From Pomphorhynchus laevis (Eukaryota > Acanthocephala > Palaeacanthocephala > Echinorhynchida > Pomphorhynchidae), in contig WNNJ02000610.1 of assembly GCA_012934845.2 (NCBI GenBank), positions 1-64,000 on the forward strand: 64,000 nt of DNA. The letters run 5' to 3'. The position numbers were made by a program, and so were the translations under genes. Positions 1 through 13,200 of the stretch are shown in pieces. Under the pieces are notes generated by a model, which did no database searches, was not told where the DNA came from, and saw only the letters and a program-made list of their open reading frames with translations. The first letter of the stretch is position 1; every line of letters begins with the position of its first letter.

Positions 1-195
1 ATTTTTAACATTATGCAATATTTTATCAAATATGAATTTGCATAATATACACGTATACAATGATTATTTCAGTATTAACCATTATTTCAGTAATTAAAAT
101 AATGTACATTGTTTCAATAATAATATATATTATTATTGAAATAATATATATTTATTATATTTGTATACATTATTTTCAATTACAGAAATAATAGT

Positions 196-1319
196 TCTTT
201 ATGGTTTCATGTCGTTTTTTGATATGTTTATGCCGTTTTTGAAAACTAAAAAGAAAAAATGTAAATAATAAACAGAAAAAATGTGCTAATTTAATTACGT
301 CTATTCAATCACATATAAAATACATCTATATTAAAAAATTGTTGAACCCTTTTCTCTTAATAGGATTTTTTTTTAAACATAAATTCAACGACATAACCTA
401 CCAACATCATTTTGTTAGTTCCATGTTGAGACTTTAATTTCTTTTTGACGTGAAGCTATAAATTTTCGATATTTTAAATATGGACCATATGATCATCTGG
501 TGAAACAAAATTATAAGAGTAGTTAACACTTCTATGTTTGAAGTTGCCACTTAGTCGTGCATACGACCTTCACTTATCACTTATTATTAAAGTCCCCATA
601 GCTATGAAGATCTCTATATAATGGGTATTTAAGTCGAAACACTCCTATCTGGCACTGGAATTGGAATGCATTATCTTGTTCCTCTCTCAATGAGACCAAA
701 CACCCACTGAGCGTCTACATGGTTGCCTACATTATACTGTCGTATAAATAATAAAGTCTCACTCATTTCTAGCACTTTTGCCGCACCATTGGCATTTAGA
801 CATCCAAATCTTATATTAGAACCATAAAGTGCCTCCTGACAAACGATACATTAAAGATTATTCTACAAGTATTTTTATTAAGTTTCATATAGGAATATAT
901 AGAATTCTGCATATCTTCGTTTGCCCATAAACAGAAAAACAACAAGATATCTTCAAAAAAATTAAAATCCTGTAGAAATGACTCATGCCCCACAGACAAT
1001 TCTTTTCTATGTGATGAAGTCTTACATACCCATATAGAACCATCTATGCCATCCTTCGTTTCGATTAGAGTTATACCGATCCCATAACTAAACACCCTTA
1101 AATTCTTTATCAGCCTCAAATCATAAATTTAAACCGTGTTTTGAAAAAATCCATCTCCATAATATCATCAGCATATCTTATTGAAAGTTCATCTTCGTCA
1201 AAATAAATAATTTCCATTCTTGATATTCTCATCTAAGGGAATTTATTATAATTTTTCAAGCATGACATTACATGTCAGAAACTGCATGAAATATCAAAAA
1301 CGGCATGACACCATAAAGA
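196..1319 (-). mobile_element. Merlin-family DNA transposon, decayed
   Basis: Imperfect terminal inverted repeats of about 30 bp begin at 196 and end at 1319; both outer ends read CTTTATGG and run into a TCATGYCGTTTTTGATAT-like stretch. Between them the minus strand encodes a Merlin (IS1016/ISXO2-like) transposase in pieces. The N-terminal region (RLIKNLRV, GSIWVCK, then a helix with LFFCLWANED) is followed by the integrase-like core, with YNVGNHVDAQWVFGLIERGT and IPVPDRS. This matches the family signature in which a YNVG block is followed by QWVFGGIERG. The usual aspartate before the YNVG block is missing (MSETLL), and there are several frame changes and stops, so the copy is inactive. It sits just upstream of the mS31 last exon, probably in an mS31 intron. 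Confidence 0.75.
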
Positions 1320-1389
1320 TCCGAAATACTAGTTTAGTATGTTTTAAAATTTGTTTACTGTATAAAATATATCCTTTTTGTATTTAAAG

Positions 1390-1628
1390 ACGTCGATAAC
1401 GATAAACTTGACAGCTTTGATGAGCATTTGCTGTTTAACGAAAATGAATTAATTCAAAACGATCCGTGGATATCGAAAAATAGCGTGGTAAAAGAATTGC
1501 TCGAATTGCTTATACTCGGTTTAAGTCGTAATCATTATATGACTGTAAGCGAGAAACAAAATCACTTTAATTGGTTCATTGATTATCTTAAAAGCAAAAG
1601 GGAAACGTTTGATGCCATTAGCCAATAA
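1390..1628 (+). CDS. Mitochondrial small-ribosomal-subunit protein mS31, last exon (left copy)
   Basis: The 239-bp open segment starts right after a splice acceptor (TTTAAAG) and ends with TAA at 1626-1628. Its 78 residues resemble the C-terminus of MRPS31/mS31: FDEHLLF, then a helix ending ELLELLILGLSRN, then a YMTVSEKQNHFNWFIDYL block. The family pattern as I recall it is HEH-F, ELV-GL-KNPYLSV-EK-EHI-WF-YF. mS31 is a metazoan component of the mitochondrial ribosome small subunit. The first two bases complete a codon from an upstream exon, which must lie left of the Merlin insertion and probably outside the window. A second copy in opposite orientation is at 63343-63581. Confidence 0.72.
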
Positions 1629-3131
1629 TGTAATGCTTCTATAAAAGAAATCCGTTATTAGTTTTGACTTTTGTTTCTGACTTTATTTGTTTGTGCAATT
1701 GCGTTTGCCAAACATTTAGTAAAATGTTTGCATTTACAGTCATAAAAATAATTGTGTTGTTTAATTTAATAATGCAATAATTGTGTAAAAAACAATTTGA
1801 ATAAGACTCAAAGAAACTTTCAATGCAAGTTTCTTTCTCTAGCATTTTTATTCGTAAAAATTTATTTATTTTCACAAATAAGTGATTCGTTTTTTATTTA
1901 AAATTCTGGTATAGGATCAATAAACACTAATTTATTTTTATCTCGCTGTTTACATCATCAGAAACAAAACGTTTTTAATTAGGAATATTGGAACATCATT
2001 AATAAAATCAATTTGTTTTTATATCTTGCTATCTGCTGCTCCTACACCTTTCAATTATTTGTTCGCTAGTATTTATCATTGATATTCATCATAATTGATA
2101 TTTAATAATTTAGTAATTAGTAATTTAGTAATTTAGTAATTTTGATAGTAACAATTTCGTCATTATAGTTTGTGGCTATGCAGCATTTACTCTTGAATTT
2201 CGCTTTACTTTGGTAAAGCGAAATTGATTTTAGAATAACAGATGAAATAGAAATGCAGAGCAAAAAAATGTGAATGTTTGATGCTTCTTTTTATCAGCAA
2301 TGTGTTACTATAAAGTGAATATATCAGTGTGCCTGATATGAATTTTTATAAATATGAATTTATTTAGCAGGTAGTTGAGTAGATGCAGTATTATTACTCG
2401 TTATTTTATTATTAACCCTCTAGTACAGCTCACCTCTTAGTGTGGACATCATTATTTAGGAATAGATATATTATAAAGATATTATAATATATAATATAAT
2501 ATAATATATAATATATATAATATATAATATATTATATAATATATATATTATATATTATATAGATACATCATTATAAAGGAATAGATATGAAAATGAACGA
2601 TAAATCAAAGGAAAAAAGGAACCTTTCGATTAAATTTTTTATAATTTTGTAAAAATTATATTGTTTATTAATTTTAAAGAATATTTTAGATTTGCTTTTA
2701 CTATTATCTATTGCAAATATATTACGGATCAAAATTATGGATGATTAATAGAAGATACTTTTCACCTTTGTATTTATAAAGTATGACGCGTCCTACCAAC
2801 AAGTGTAGCCAAAAGTTATTGATTTTATACTTTACGAAATATAAAAATTGACGGTTATAATGTATTTGATACCATAACTTTAAATATAATAGTTTTTTAA
2901 ATTGAGATTTTTAATGTAAAATAAAATATTTTAAATATAAATGCTTAATATTTATACATTATAAATGTAGAAGTTGTACCAAACCTATTTTGGCCTTAAA
3001 CCTTAACTTTAAGGTTTAAGATTAAATTAAATATATAATATTTATATATTATATATCTTATATTTAGGAAACATCTATATTAATATATTGATATATTAAA
3101 TTAGAAATGATTTCAATTAAATTTGCAAAAT
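1629..3131. other. AT-rich intergenic part of the left arm
   Basis: No gene seen. It holds a long TA-rich simple-sequence stretch at about 2465-2570 and a perfect-looking hairpin around 2200-2230 (CGCTTTACTTTGGTAAAGCG). A 78-codon minus-strand ORF at 1639-1875 is discussed under rejected items. Confidence 0.6.
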
Positions 3132-3340
3132 GTAAGACGAGTCTTTCATTAAATCTAAATGCCAATAAAAGCAGACGAGTTGAGTGATCGTTATCCAGCA
3201 TTAAAAGGACCGAAACGTGAAACGTAGATATTGGATCAGTAGCTGATGATATCCACTAATACTAAGATGTAGCGTACTGCTCTTGGCAGTACGCTAGAGA
3301 TAGGGTTAAAGTAATGTGCAGAATAAAGTCATATTAATTT
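3132..3340 (+). repeat. Family E hammerhead-core repeat, left copy
   Basis: Contains GAAA (3212-3215), CTGATGA (3243-3249) and a UA candidate cleavage dinucleotide (3275-3276) in the same strand order as the repeat arrays at 5.6-12.5 kb. The 6 bases before CTGATGA (CAGTAG) can pair with the 6 bases after the UA (CTGCTC here, five pairs; CTGCTG in the right copy, six pairs with one G-U). The left and right copies are only roughly 85-88% identical while the rest of the arm is about 99%, so this module marks the inner edge of the inverted repeat. Assignment is weaker than for families A-C. Confidence 0.45.
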
Positions 3341-3535
3341 CAATTGCAACAATCACTACTCATGTATACTAACTTAAATTTATAATATATGTTATTATAA
3401 ATGATAGGATCCGACATGATATGAAATAATATCATGTATTATTGGTCATAGTCATGGCAACATATAATGGCAACATTTAATCGGTAAACTCAATGTAATC
3501 TAAACAACTTACTATATAGCAAGGAATCAATTATC

Positions 3536-3802
3536 ATGACAGATTATGAAATTCAAACAATTGACTGCAGTTGTGATGAGGACATGAAAGAGGAAATAAG
3601 CTCTTATTTTAAATTAATAACTCAACAACAATTGGATCAGTTTGAAATAGCAAAATTGCTACATTCAAAGCTCGCAGAAAAGTTCGGTCATTCTTGGGAT
3701 GTATTCGTAGGGAGCAATTTCGATGCTACTTTTAGGCATGCATTCGATAAATTTCTATTGTTACAAAAGGGCGACATTTGGGTATTAATGTTTAAGCAAT
3801 AA
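3536..3802 (+). CDS. LC8-type dynein light chain, divergent paralogue
   Basis: An 88-residue intronless ORF of LC8 (DYNLL) size (89 aa in human). It aligns end to end: the acidic N-terminus with CDEDMKEEI matches the LC8 region before helix 1; FEIAKLLHSKLAEKFGHSWD corresponds to the [22 protein letters not shown] region; VFVGSNFDATF matches the CIVGRNFGSYV strand; and DIWVLMFKQ matches the C-terminal VAILLFKSG strand. LC8 proteins are small homodimeric hubs of dynein and many other complexes. The glycine after NF and several groove residues differ, so it is probably a specialised paralogue. The start is the first ATG after an AT-rich leader; no intron is needed. It lies just inside the left arm and has no copy at the right end. 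Confidence 0.8.
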   Translation: MTDYEIQTIDCSCDEDMKEEISSYFKLITQQQLDQFEIAKLLHSKLAEKFGHSWDVFVGSNFDATFRHAFDKFLLLQKGDIWVLMFKQ

Positions 3803-4919
3803 AGTCCAAAAAGAAAAATACAACTGTTTATTTCTTAACTAAATAACAATATCCTGAAAAATTTAGTATTTTGACAATATTTTTATTTTATCAAAATATA
3901 TTAATTTGTAGCGATTTCAATTTTGTAAAGATTTTAATGTTTTATTTATTATAAAAATTCAGTTAACTAAGATGTTTATTAAAATGCTGTATAAACTAAA
4001 TATAGCTTAGAAAGCTTGACTTGCATCATTTTACCATCATACTACATTGTAATATATTGCAGTGATTTATAAAATGTAATATACTAACATTATATAGCAT
4101 TAATTTTATATTCCATTATTTTCACAATTCAAAATATTAGATTTCATTATATTGCAAAGTAATCTAATAAAACGAGTATACGATATGTGATGACATTATT
4201 ATATTAATATACAACATTATATTGTTGACTTTATATAATACAACATTATAGTGTGGTCATTGTACTATGACATTATTATAATAAAAATATACAATATTAT
4301 ATCATTATGAAATATTCTATATTAGAAATATAAAATGTTTGAAAATATAAAAAAATATTTGAAAATATTTAAAATTGAAAATATTTCGGATAAAGAAATT
4401 AGCAATGGATAACAATATTATTTTTGACTTAGTACTATATAAAAAACAGAGTAATGTAGTAAAATGCATTTTGATAATTTTGGTTTTATAACTGATTAAA
4501 TATAAAACTCAATAAATTTATTCATTTAAAATTAAATATCCAATAGTATATTCTTAATGTATACTTGATGATTAATCAGCATCCCAGATTAATATTGCTA
4601 TACGCTATCAATTGTGTACTTTAATATTGAGCCGAAGCCACATAAAATAGCAGTTATTTTGATGACCTCCAATTTTTATTCAAATACATGGTATACTATC
4701 TATTAATCATTTCAAAAATTTGCCATAAAAATCTTAATTCACTGAAAATTAAGATAATCGCATAAAATAACAGAAAATACATCACTTGCAATGGACCTCT
4801 GCTAATGATCAACGCTACTTTAAATCGATAAACAATGTAATTACGCTTGAATAATTAATAATTAATTAATTATTCGTGTATCTAATATCCTTAAATAACA
4901 ATTATAATAATTTTAGATT
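3803..4919. other. AT-rich intergenic DNA
   Basis: No coding signal, splice-flanked open segment or recognisable repeat found on either strand. Weakly repetitive short motifs around 4190-4330 (ACATTAT, ATATTATA). Confidence 0.5.
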
Positions 4920-5235
4920 ATTGGGAGTATTTCCGTTCCTCCTCGTGGTTCCCCTGGAAACTGCCTGCAGCATACCAGCTGCGAGGTGAGATAAACGCAA
5001 ACAACTCTCGGTGACAGTTCCATATGACAGGTCGATCAGGAGGATACTAACAAAAGTCGTTATCAATAGTAAAGTTCTCTAATTTTCGCAATGGAGCTGG
5101 GGCGTACACCGAAATCGACGAGGCAGAACTTCTTAAGACTTCTTCGACGCTCAAGACTTACGGATTTATCCCGGAAGTCTTGAGAAATGGAAGAGCAAAT
5201 TTTACAATCCTACATAGCAGACCCCGCCTCAAAGT
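4920..5235. other. GC-richer segment of unknown nature
   Basis: About 300 bp of roughly balanced base composition in a very AT-rich surround. No long ORF. A short inverted pair occurs near its end: AAGACTT around 5138-5160 and AAGTCTT at about 5175. It could be an unrecognised SINE, a retroelement fragment or a non-coding RNA; I cannot place it. Confidence 0.3.
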
Positions 5236-5417
5236 ATGATAAAGGCTAAAGATAAAGAAAAATTATTTTAAATTATTGTGTAAATAAATATTTATAAATA
5301 AATATTTCAGTTGTTACTAAATGTAACAACTGAAAAAATTGGCAGAATGCGAAAATGTGAAATCATTAATGTATAATATCAAATCTAAACTCCTAGAAAG
5401 TGAACACCTCTATATGC

Positions 5418-6073
<656 letters not shown>

Positions 6074-6124
<51 letters not shown>
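6074..6124. repeat. (TA)n microsatellite, right of the family A insertion
   Basis: Continuation of the TA tract interrupted by the element at 5541-6073. Confidence 0.9.
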
Positions 6125-6127
<3 letters not shown>

Positions 6128-7018
6128 TTACTCGAAGTTATTTAGATTTATCAATAAGTTTAATTGAATACCTGTTTAGAAATGCTAATTTAAAATGAAA
6201 AATGTAAAATCAATTTACTTTTCAACGCTTAGTATTATTATCAACGCTTATGAATTAATTATTTTATGCGTATCTTGCCTCAGTTCGCTTTTGCTAAATA
6301 CGCCAAATAGAATACTTGACATAGTGTATTATCTAAACTATCATATATTTAGGTTTCACTCAGTTTATTAAAATGTTTGTAAAGCGTTTGAGCAAGAAGA
6401 ATATTAATTTATAGCTTATGAAAATATCGCTTATGCGCAGCTTAGTATTTATGCCTGGGGGATAATTGAAAATGCTATATATAATAGTCTAAAAAAAATC
6501 TTAAATGTTGGTAGTCCTTGCTTCTATTATTAAATTCTGCTTTTTGAATATTAATTGAATATATGTCAAAGATCAAGTAAGTTTAAAATGTTATTATATA
6601 CATTATGTTTATATATTAAATATATAAACACATTATATTTATTATATTTATATTTATTTATTTTATAATTAATTATAATTTAATATTTTTCGATAAATTT
6701 TATTATAACACATTAAATTCCTTAAACAAAATATTATAAAAACTTATATTATATATTTATAATATTATTTATTACACAAATTAAATAAATTATAATCAAA
6801 GATAGTATCGAATTTCGGTTTTTAAATATTATAAATAATTATAAAATAGTTTCATTTGTAGATAACATGCATTTAAAAGTTTTATAGGAGAAACCTAACC
6901 TAAGTTTATGTTAGTAACAAAATTTTAAAAAGACAAAATTTAGAGATGAGAGTTTATTAAATAGGCTATTATATAATCATCATACAAGTGGTTGAATTCA
7001 ACTTTTATTACAGACACA
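6125..7018. other. AT-rich intergenic DNA downstream of the EPS8-like gene
   Basis: No gene or known repeat seen. It contains the 3' flank of the minus-strand EPS8-like gene; AATAAA-like signals are too common here to be informative. Confidence 0.5.
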
Positions 7019-7217
7019 TCAGGACAAATACATTTCTTGTTTAATTGTATTTTCGGCAGATATAAATTTAAACGAGGTAGAAGGAACGAACCCTGATGCG
7101 CTTTCGGTATTTTCGACTTTACACCAGCGTTTTCCAGTTCTCAACAACTTCACTTGTTCACCATCCTTTACACTAAGTTCCTTTGAATTTAATGCAGTGT
7201 ATGATTTTTCAACTAAC
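7019..7217 (-). CDS. EPS8-like gene, exon 14: SH3 domain and stop
   Basis: Follows acceptor TTTTTAG and completes a split valine codon from exon 13. The SH3 signature is clear: YTALNSKELSVKDGEQVKLL, then RWCKVEN, then SGFVP. The closest family I can recall is EPS8, where ELSV is followed by WWKVRN and SGFVPNNIL. The first tryptophan of the WW pair is kept and the second is cysteine. The ALYDY motif is reduced to SYTAL, so ligand choice may differ. TGA follows MYLS. Confidence 0.8.
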
Positions 7218-10200
7218 CTAAAAATACAGCCAAAATACACTTGAATATAAGATCAAAATTTATTTAATGATATAGCCTTTCGATCGAAAACTTTTGAATA
7301 TAACAATGACTTTAAGCACCGCACTTCAATCTAATGAAGAAATTTACAAACGTTAACGTATATAAATTAAACGTTAACGTTTATACAACTTAAAAATTTA
7401 AAAAATGCAACTCTCAAATACAAACTTTTATTTATCATCTTACAATATTGTTGTCCGACATTAACTCTTTTGAATAAGAAATTACAGAGATAAATAATAA
7501 ATTAAATAAGCTATTGTATAGAACAATAATATATTAAATTATTATAACATAATAAATGAATATAACAATGTTTTCACGAAGAAAATATTTGACAATAAAT
7601 TTACAGCTTGAAAAATCTATGCCATTTATTTACATATGCCTTCACTAGATTACAATCTAGTGGTTATAATCTCAAAAGCTATTTTAATACGATTTAATTG
7701 GTAATAAGTTTTATAACTTACACGAGCTGTGGGTGACTCGAATCCTTTGTATGCTTGATACTCTTTGATTTTTTCTCAATTTTGCATGGTATGCTTGTAG
7801 TTTTATGCTCTGTTGCGGTTTGAACATAACTAAATTAATAAATAAAAATTTTAATTTTATAGAGGTTTAAATCCGACCTGTCTTTCATTGGTTTTTCCGG
7901 TGTTTCATCCACATTAATCTGGTCAAGTAGTTACTAAAGAAAATAATTTTGAAACAATATATCTGTTTTACCTCACTGAATTTTAAACCGCAACAAAAGC
8001 GCAATAGAAACGCACAAAAATCTCCTTGACAATTGGAATCGCAAATGTCTTCTTTCTTCTTTGATAACAGAACTGCTATTCCTTCACTGTCTCTATAAGC
8101 ATTTAATCCGAAATTAATAATACTTAAGAGGAGATACATTATTAGTATATGTAGGTTAAAAAATTGTATTGGTGATTTAAAAAATATATATATACAATTG
8201 ATAAAGACCACTTGGATGAAATTCTATGAATCTTATTTTGTGCAATTTTCCTGTTTTTATTATTTATTAAAAAATATATGACTGAATCATATTGTGATCC
8301 AGGATCACGATCGTATATTTATATATAGTATGAACACCGCTGTCTGGGTTTCCTAAAAGGGAATTGAGCTATTTAAGATTAAAAATAGTACAACAGTAAC
8401 CAGACGATATATACAGAAATTTTTTATTCACAAGACGTTTCGCCCTTTGGCCTTTTCAATCTAGAACAGTAGTACATCGTTAGTCTATGCATATAAATAA
8501 GAAAAAAATAGTAATAATTAAAGATGATTACGTTATATCCTTCTATTCATAAAATGTGTTTGTACTTAATAAGAAGGGTTCATCCGCATACATATCTCCT
8601 AATAAAGTTTGCTCAAGGTTTTCCCTTGTCATAGTGTTTTTCACACCAGCAATTTCTACGCAGTAATTCATACACTCAGCACCATGTTCAAGAGCATGAA
8701 TTACCACTCTATCTGCTTTTCGTTTTGTTTTGATGTGAGACCTTCAAACATTAAGTCGACGCGCTAATAACATCGAAGTCTGCCCTACATAATGCTTTCC
8801 ACAATGCTTACATGTCGCTATATATACATATATATGATTATATATATAATCATAGAAGTTTATTTGAATGGTATTGCTCGAGATTGCGAATAGCAATTCT
8901 TTTCATAGGTTTGGTTAGGTGTTTGAATCAAGCATATTCTTCAGCCTGCAATTTCTCGTCACTCTTTGACCGTCATGTGATAGCCGCCAGCCATCGTCAG
9001 TAAGATGAACTATCACATGCCGTTTCGGCTGCCTCTGTGATATTGTGAAAATGCATTTCCGATATCTAACTAAAATTGTTGGTGGCGTAAGCTCTTAAAT
9101 CCTACAATTTGCAATGCAGACCATCATTAACAACCAGAAAATCAAACTTTCGGATGCTTGACTGTAAGAAACCGAGATTGAGATAATCAATTCTTTTTAT
9201 GTAATCTTAAGAGTTTCGTTTGAATCGGTATTGCTCGAGATTGCGAATAGCAATTCTTTTCATATGTATGGTTAGGTGTTTGAATCGAGCATATTCTTCA
9301 GCCTGAAACTCTCGACACTCTTAGACGGTTATGTGATAGCCGCAGCCATCGTCAGTAAGATGAAATATCACACACCGTTTCGGCTGCCTCGGTGACATTG
9401 TGAAAGTGCATTTCCGACATCTTACCAAAATTCTTGGTGGCATTAGCTCTTAAATCCTACAATTTGCAATGTAGACCATCATTAACAATCAGAGTATAAA
9501 ACTTTCGGATGTTTGACTGTAAGAAACCGAGATTGAGTTAATCAATTCTTTCTATGCAATCTTATGAGTTTCGTTTGAATGTAATTTGAATCTAATTGTA
9601 GGAGCTAACGCCACCAACAATTTTAGATAGATGTCGGAAATGCATTTTCACAATGTCACAGAGGCAGCCGAAACGGCATGTGATAGTTCATCTTACTGAC
9701 GATGGCTGGCGGCTATCACATGACGGTCAAAGAGTGACGAGAGATTGCAGGCTGAAGAATATGCTTGATTCAAACACCTAACCAAACATATGAAAAGAAT
9801 TGCTATTCGCAATCTCGAGCAATACCGATTTAAACGAAACTCTTAAGATTACATGGAAAGTATTGATTAACTCAATCTCGGTTTCTTATGATCAAGCATC
9901 CGAAAGTTTGATTTTCTGGTTGTTAATGATGATCTACATTGCAAATTGTAGGATTTAAGAGCTTACGCCACCAACAATTTTAGTTAGATATCGGAAATGC
10001 ATTTTCACAATGTCACAGAGGCAGCCGAAAGGGCGTGTGATAGTTCATCTCACTGACGATGGCCGCCGGCTATCACATGACGGTCAAAGAGTGACGAGAT
10101 ATTGCAGGCTGAAGAATATGCTCGATTCAAACAACTAACCAAACATATATATAACAACACCATTTTGTATCAATGCAAAACCATTTTGTAAAATACGTAT

Positions 10201-13200
10201 ATATACATATATATACTATTATATTTACATATATATACATACTATTATATACATAATATCATATACATACTGTATATGATATATTATATAAATAATATGT
10301 ATATATACATATATATAAATATTAGATACATACTATCATATATATACTTATATATTTACAATATATAATTGTAAATGTTGGCACTCATCAGTAGGGTGAA
10401 CTACCATCAGTCGTTTCGGCTGCCTTGTGATATAATAAGAAGGCATCTCCGAGAATTTGCTTACGTGGTAGCATGGGCATTACCTCTTTAAACTAACCAT
10501 GTACTTTCCAGATCATCCTAATTTTATTCAGCATGAATTTTACTTGCTGTCGTTGCTTGCTTTCTCACAGGATCCTTTGAAGGATACGTTTTTATAGTTT
10601 TAAATCCGATTGTATTAATTGGAGTTCGAATGTTGCCGAAACCGGCAGCACTCAACACCCTACTGATGAGTGCTGCCGGCTACCATAAGCTCGTCTAGGA
10701 GTGATAAGGATGTCTGCTCTACTTGTAATCGAACTCCGGGTTTGGCAACATTTACAATTATAAAACTGAAGCTTATAAGCTCTCGGAGCACAGTTTAACA
10801 CAGTCGGATTTAAAACTATAAAAACGTATCCTTCAAAGGATCCTGTGAGAAAGTAAGCAACGACAGCAAGTAAAATTCCTGCTGAATAAAATTAGGGTGA
10901 TCCGAAAAGCACATGATTTGTCTAAAGAGGTAATGCCCATGCTACTACGTAAGCAAATTCTCGGAGATGCCTTCTTATTATATCACAAGGCAGCCGAAAC
11001 GACTGATGATAGTTCACCCTACTGATGAGTGCTGCTGGCTACCATCAGCTCGTCTAGGAGTGATAAGGAAGTCTGCTCTACTTGTAATCGAACTCCGGTT
11101 TTTGGCAACATTTACAATTATAAAACTGAAGCTTATTAGCTCCCGGAGCACAGTTTAACACAATCGGATTTAAAACTATAAAAACGTATCCTTCAACGGA
11201 TCCTGTGAGTAAGCAAGCAACGACAGCAAGTAAAATTCCTGCTGAATAAAATTAGGATGATCCGGAAAGCACATGGTTTGTTTAAAGAGGTAATGCCCAT
11301 GCTACCACGTAAGCGAATTCTCGGAGATGCTTTCTTATTATACCACAAGGCAGCCGAAACGACTGATGGTAGTTCACCCCACTGATGAGTGCTGCTGGCT
11401 ACCATAAGCTCGTCTAGGAGTGATAAGGAAGTCTGCTCTACTTGTAATCGAACTCCGGTTTTTGGCAACATTTACAATTATAAATCTGAAACTTATTAGC
11501 TCCCGGAGCACAGTTTAATATAATCGGATTTAAAACTATATATATTGATATTCATTAATGAAAATCACCAGCTGGGATCCTTTTTAGAATTCAAAGTGAT
11601 ATATTTTAGTTATGTGTTAGAAAAACCAGCTAAGTCCAGAAAATGTGTCCAGAAAAAAATTTTGGTTTCTGATAAACATACAATTTGAAAAAGAAATTCG
11701 AAACGTTATAAAAAAAATTTCTGGACTTAGCTGATTTTTCTAACACATAACTAATATATATATCTGTATATAACTAGAAGGTTTACACACACAACAAGCC
11801 AATTAAAACGATTTATGCATCTGAGTTTCGTCTAGCATCGTGAGGAATTGCTGGTGTCTTAACAGTTATCACAAATGCAGTCGAAACGCATCCTAACCAC
11901 TTTATCCGACTGACGATTACTGCTGGGTGGTTGGGAGCGTCTCGTAGTGATACAGGTGACTGATGGAGCTGATGATCGAAGTCCAGTTATTTTGCAGCAA
12001 ATATAGATTAAATCAATTGTAGCCAGTTTGGGCTCCTTGACCACAGTTTCAAGCGATTTTTCACACTAACAATTTATAAAATCACATTCCTTTCGGAATG
12101 CTGGGAGAAATTCAGTGGCCTCGTAACCAACGGATACGCATTTGTGCCCTGTAAAGAATAACTAGAAGGTCCACACACTCAACGAGCCAGTAAAAACGCT
12201 TTATAAACATGAGTTTCGTCTAGCATCGTGAGGAATTACTGGTGTCTTTACAGCTATCACAAAAGCCGTCGAAACGCACCATAACCACTTAATCCGACTT
12301 ACGATGACTGCTGTATGGTTAGGATTGTCTCGTAGTGATACATTGGATTGATGGAGCTTATGATCGAATTCCAGTTATTTAACAGCAAATATGGATTAAA
12401 ATCAATCATAGCCAGTATTGGTTACTGCACCACAGTTTCAAGCGATTTTTCGCACTATATATAACAACACCATTTTGTATAAATGCAACAGCATTTAGCA
12501 ACACCATTTTGTATAAATGCAACACCATTTAGCAACACCATTTTGTATAAATGCCGTATTTCGAAAGAAATCCTAAAGTAATCCTAAGAAATCTTTAATT
12601 CATAAATAGATTTAAAGAAAAACATACAATATATATATATCAGTACTTTTACTGAGTATTAAACCGAATGACTTATTTTACTCAGTATATATTGAGTACT
12701 CAGTATATGATAAACATAGTCCTTACACCTTCTCTGTTCTATTTTGTTCTAACATGTTCAAAATGGTAGGATTTGCCGTAATCACCTGTAGTAAAAACTC
12801 ATTACAGCTTTAAGTTCCGCGATTGTTCAACTTTCGGTGCTTAACATTTACAACCTTTTGCAAAAAATAAATATTTATATTTTAAAACTGAAATTCTCTA
12901 ATAAATTTTTCTAACATAATAGTAGATTCATAATATTAACGAATATTGAACGAATACGAATCTGAATATTGAGCACAAATTTAAATATTGTGAATGCTTA
13001 CACGAGCCGTATTCTTTCATTTGCCAGCTTTATATTATCCTCAATTGGTTCTTTCAATCCTATCAGCATCACTGTACACTACAATAAGCGTGGGTGGACC
13101 TCATAATCAGTGATCCCATGTCTATATTTCGTGTTTCGGTCCTGTTACTGTTTCTGATTAACTCCTTGTCACCGAAATGCTTGATTTTATTTGGCTTATA

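Larger units (their letters stand above)
1..3132. repeat. Left arm of a long inverted repeat
   Basis: Positions 971 to about 3132 recur in reverse complement at the right end of the window (61839-64000), with left plus right coordinates summing to about 64971 over more than 2 kb, so almost no indels. Two ORFs inside are identical in both arms; the differences I saw are single bases, for example two near 1050 and one beside the mS31 splice site. Identity falls sharply at about 3132, where a ribozyme-like repeat starts. Positions 1-970 presumably belong to the arm, but their partner would lie beyond the window. Confidence 0.85.
8861..10142. repeat. Family B ribozyme-repeat array, inverted around about 9585
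   Basis: Four units of about 356 bp. The first two read on the minus strand and the last two on the plus strand, making a palindrome of roughly 700-bp arms. The units share the block ending TCGAGCAATACC and the GCCACCAACAATTTTAG block. Both outer edges run into TA-rich sequence. No ORF belongs to the array. Confidence 0.7.
10375..11545. repeat. Family C ribozyme-repeat array (one inverted plus three direct units)
   Basis: One partial unit on the minus strand (10375-about 10640) meets three plus-strand units spaced by exactly 360 bp (modules at about 10655, 10989 and 11349). The units share AGGATCCTTTGAAGGAT-like hairpins with family A (AGGATTCC, GAAAGGAAT), so A and C are distant relatives. 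The right edge runs into a TATATATT stretch. Confidence 0.7.
11765..12457 (+). repeat. Family A ribozyme-repeat array, two tandem units
   Basis: Two direct units of about 397 bp, diverged from the young copy at 5541-6073. The right end stops just past the same GCGATTTTTCGC hairpin as the young copy, so this is a reproducible element end, and both sides touch TA repeats. Modules: 11877-11950 and 12265-12340. Confidence 0.65.

Noticed and set aside
1639-1875. A 78-codon ORF on the minus strand, identical in both arms of the inverted repeat
   Set aside because: Its conservation is only that of the whole arm; it lies directly downstream of the mS31 stop, has an AT-rich composition and matches no family I know. 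I kept it out as probably non-coding 3' flank.
8812-9003. 63-codon plus ORF at the start of array B
   Set aside because: Antisense of the ribozyme repeat; not conserved in the next unit.
10375-11545. Possible ORFs (63-92 codons) in the family C array
   Set aside because: They run through the repeat unit and ribozyme helices, are not kept between units and have no homology.
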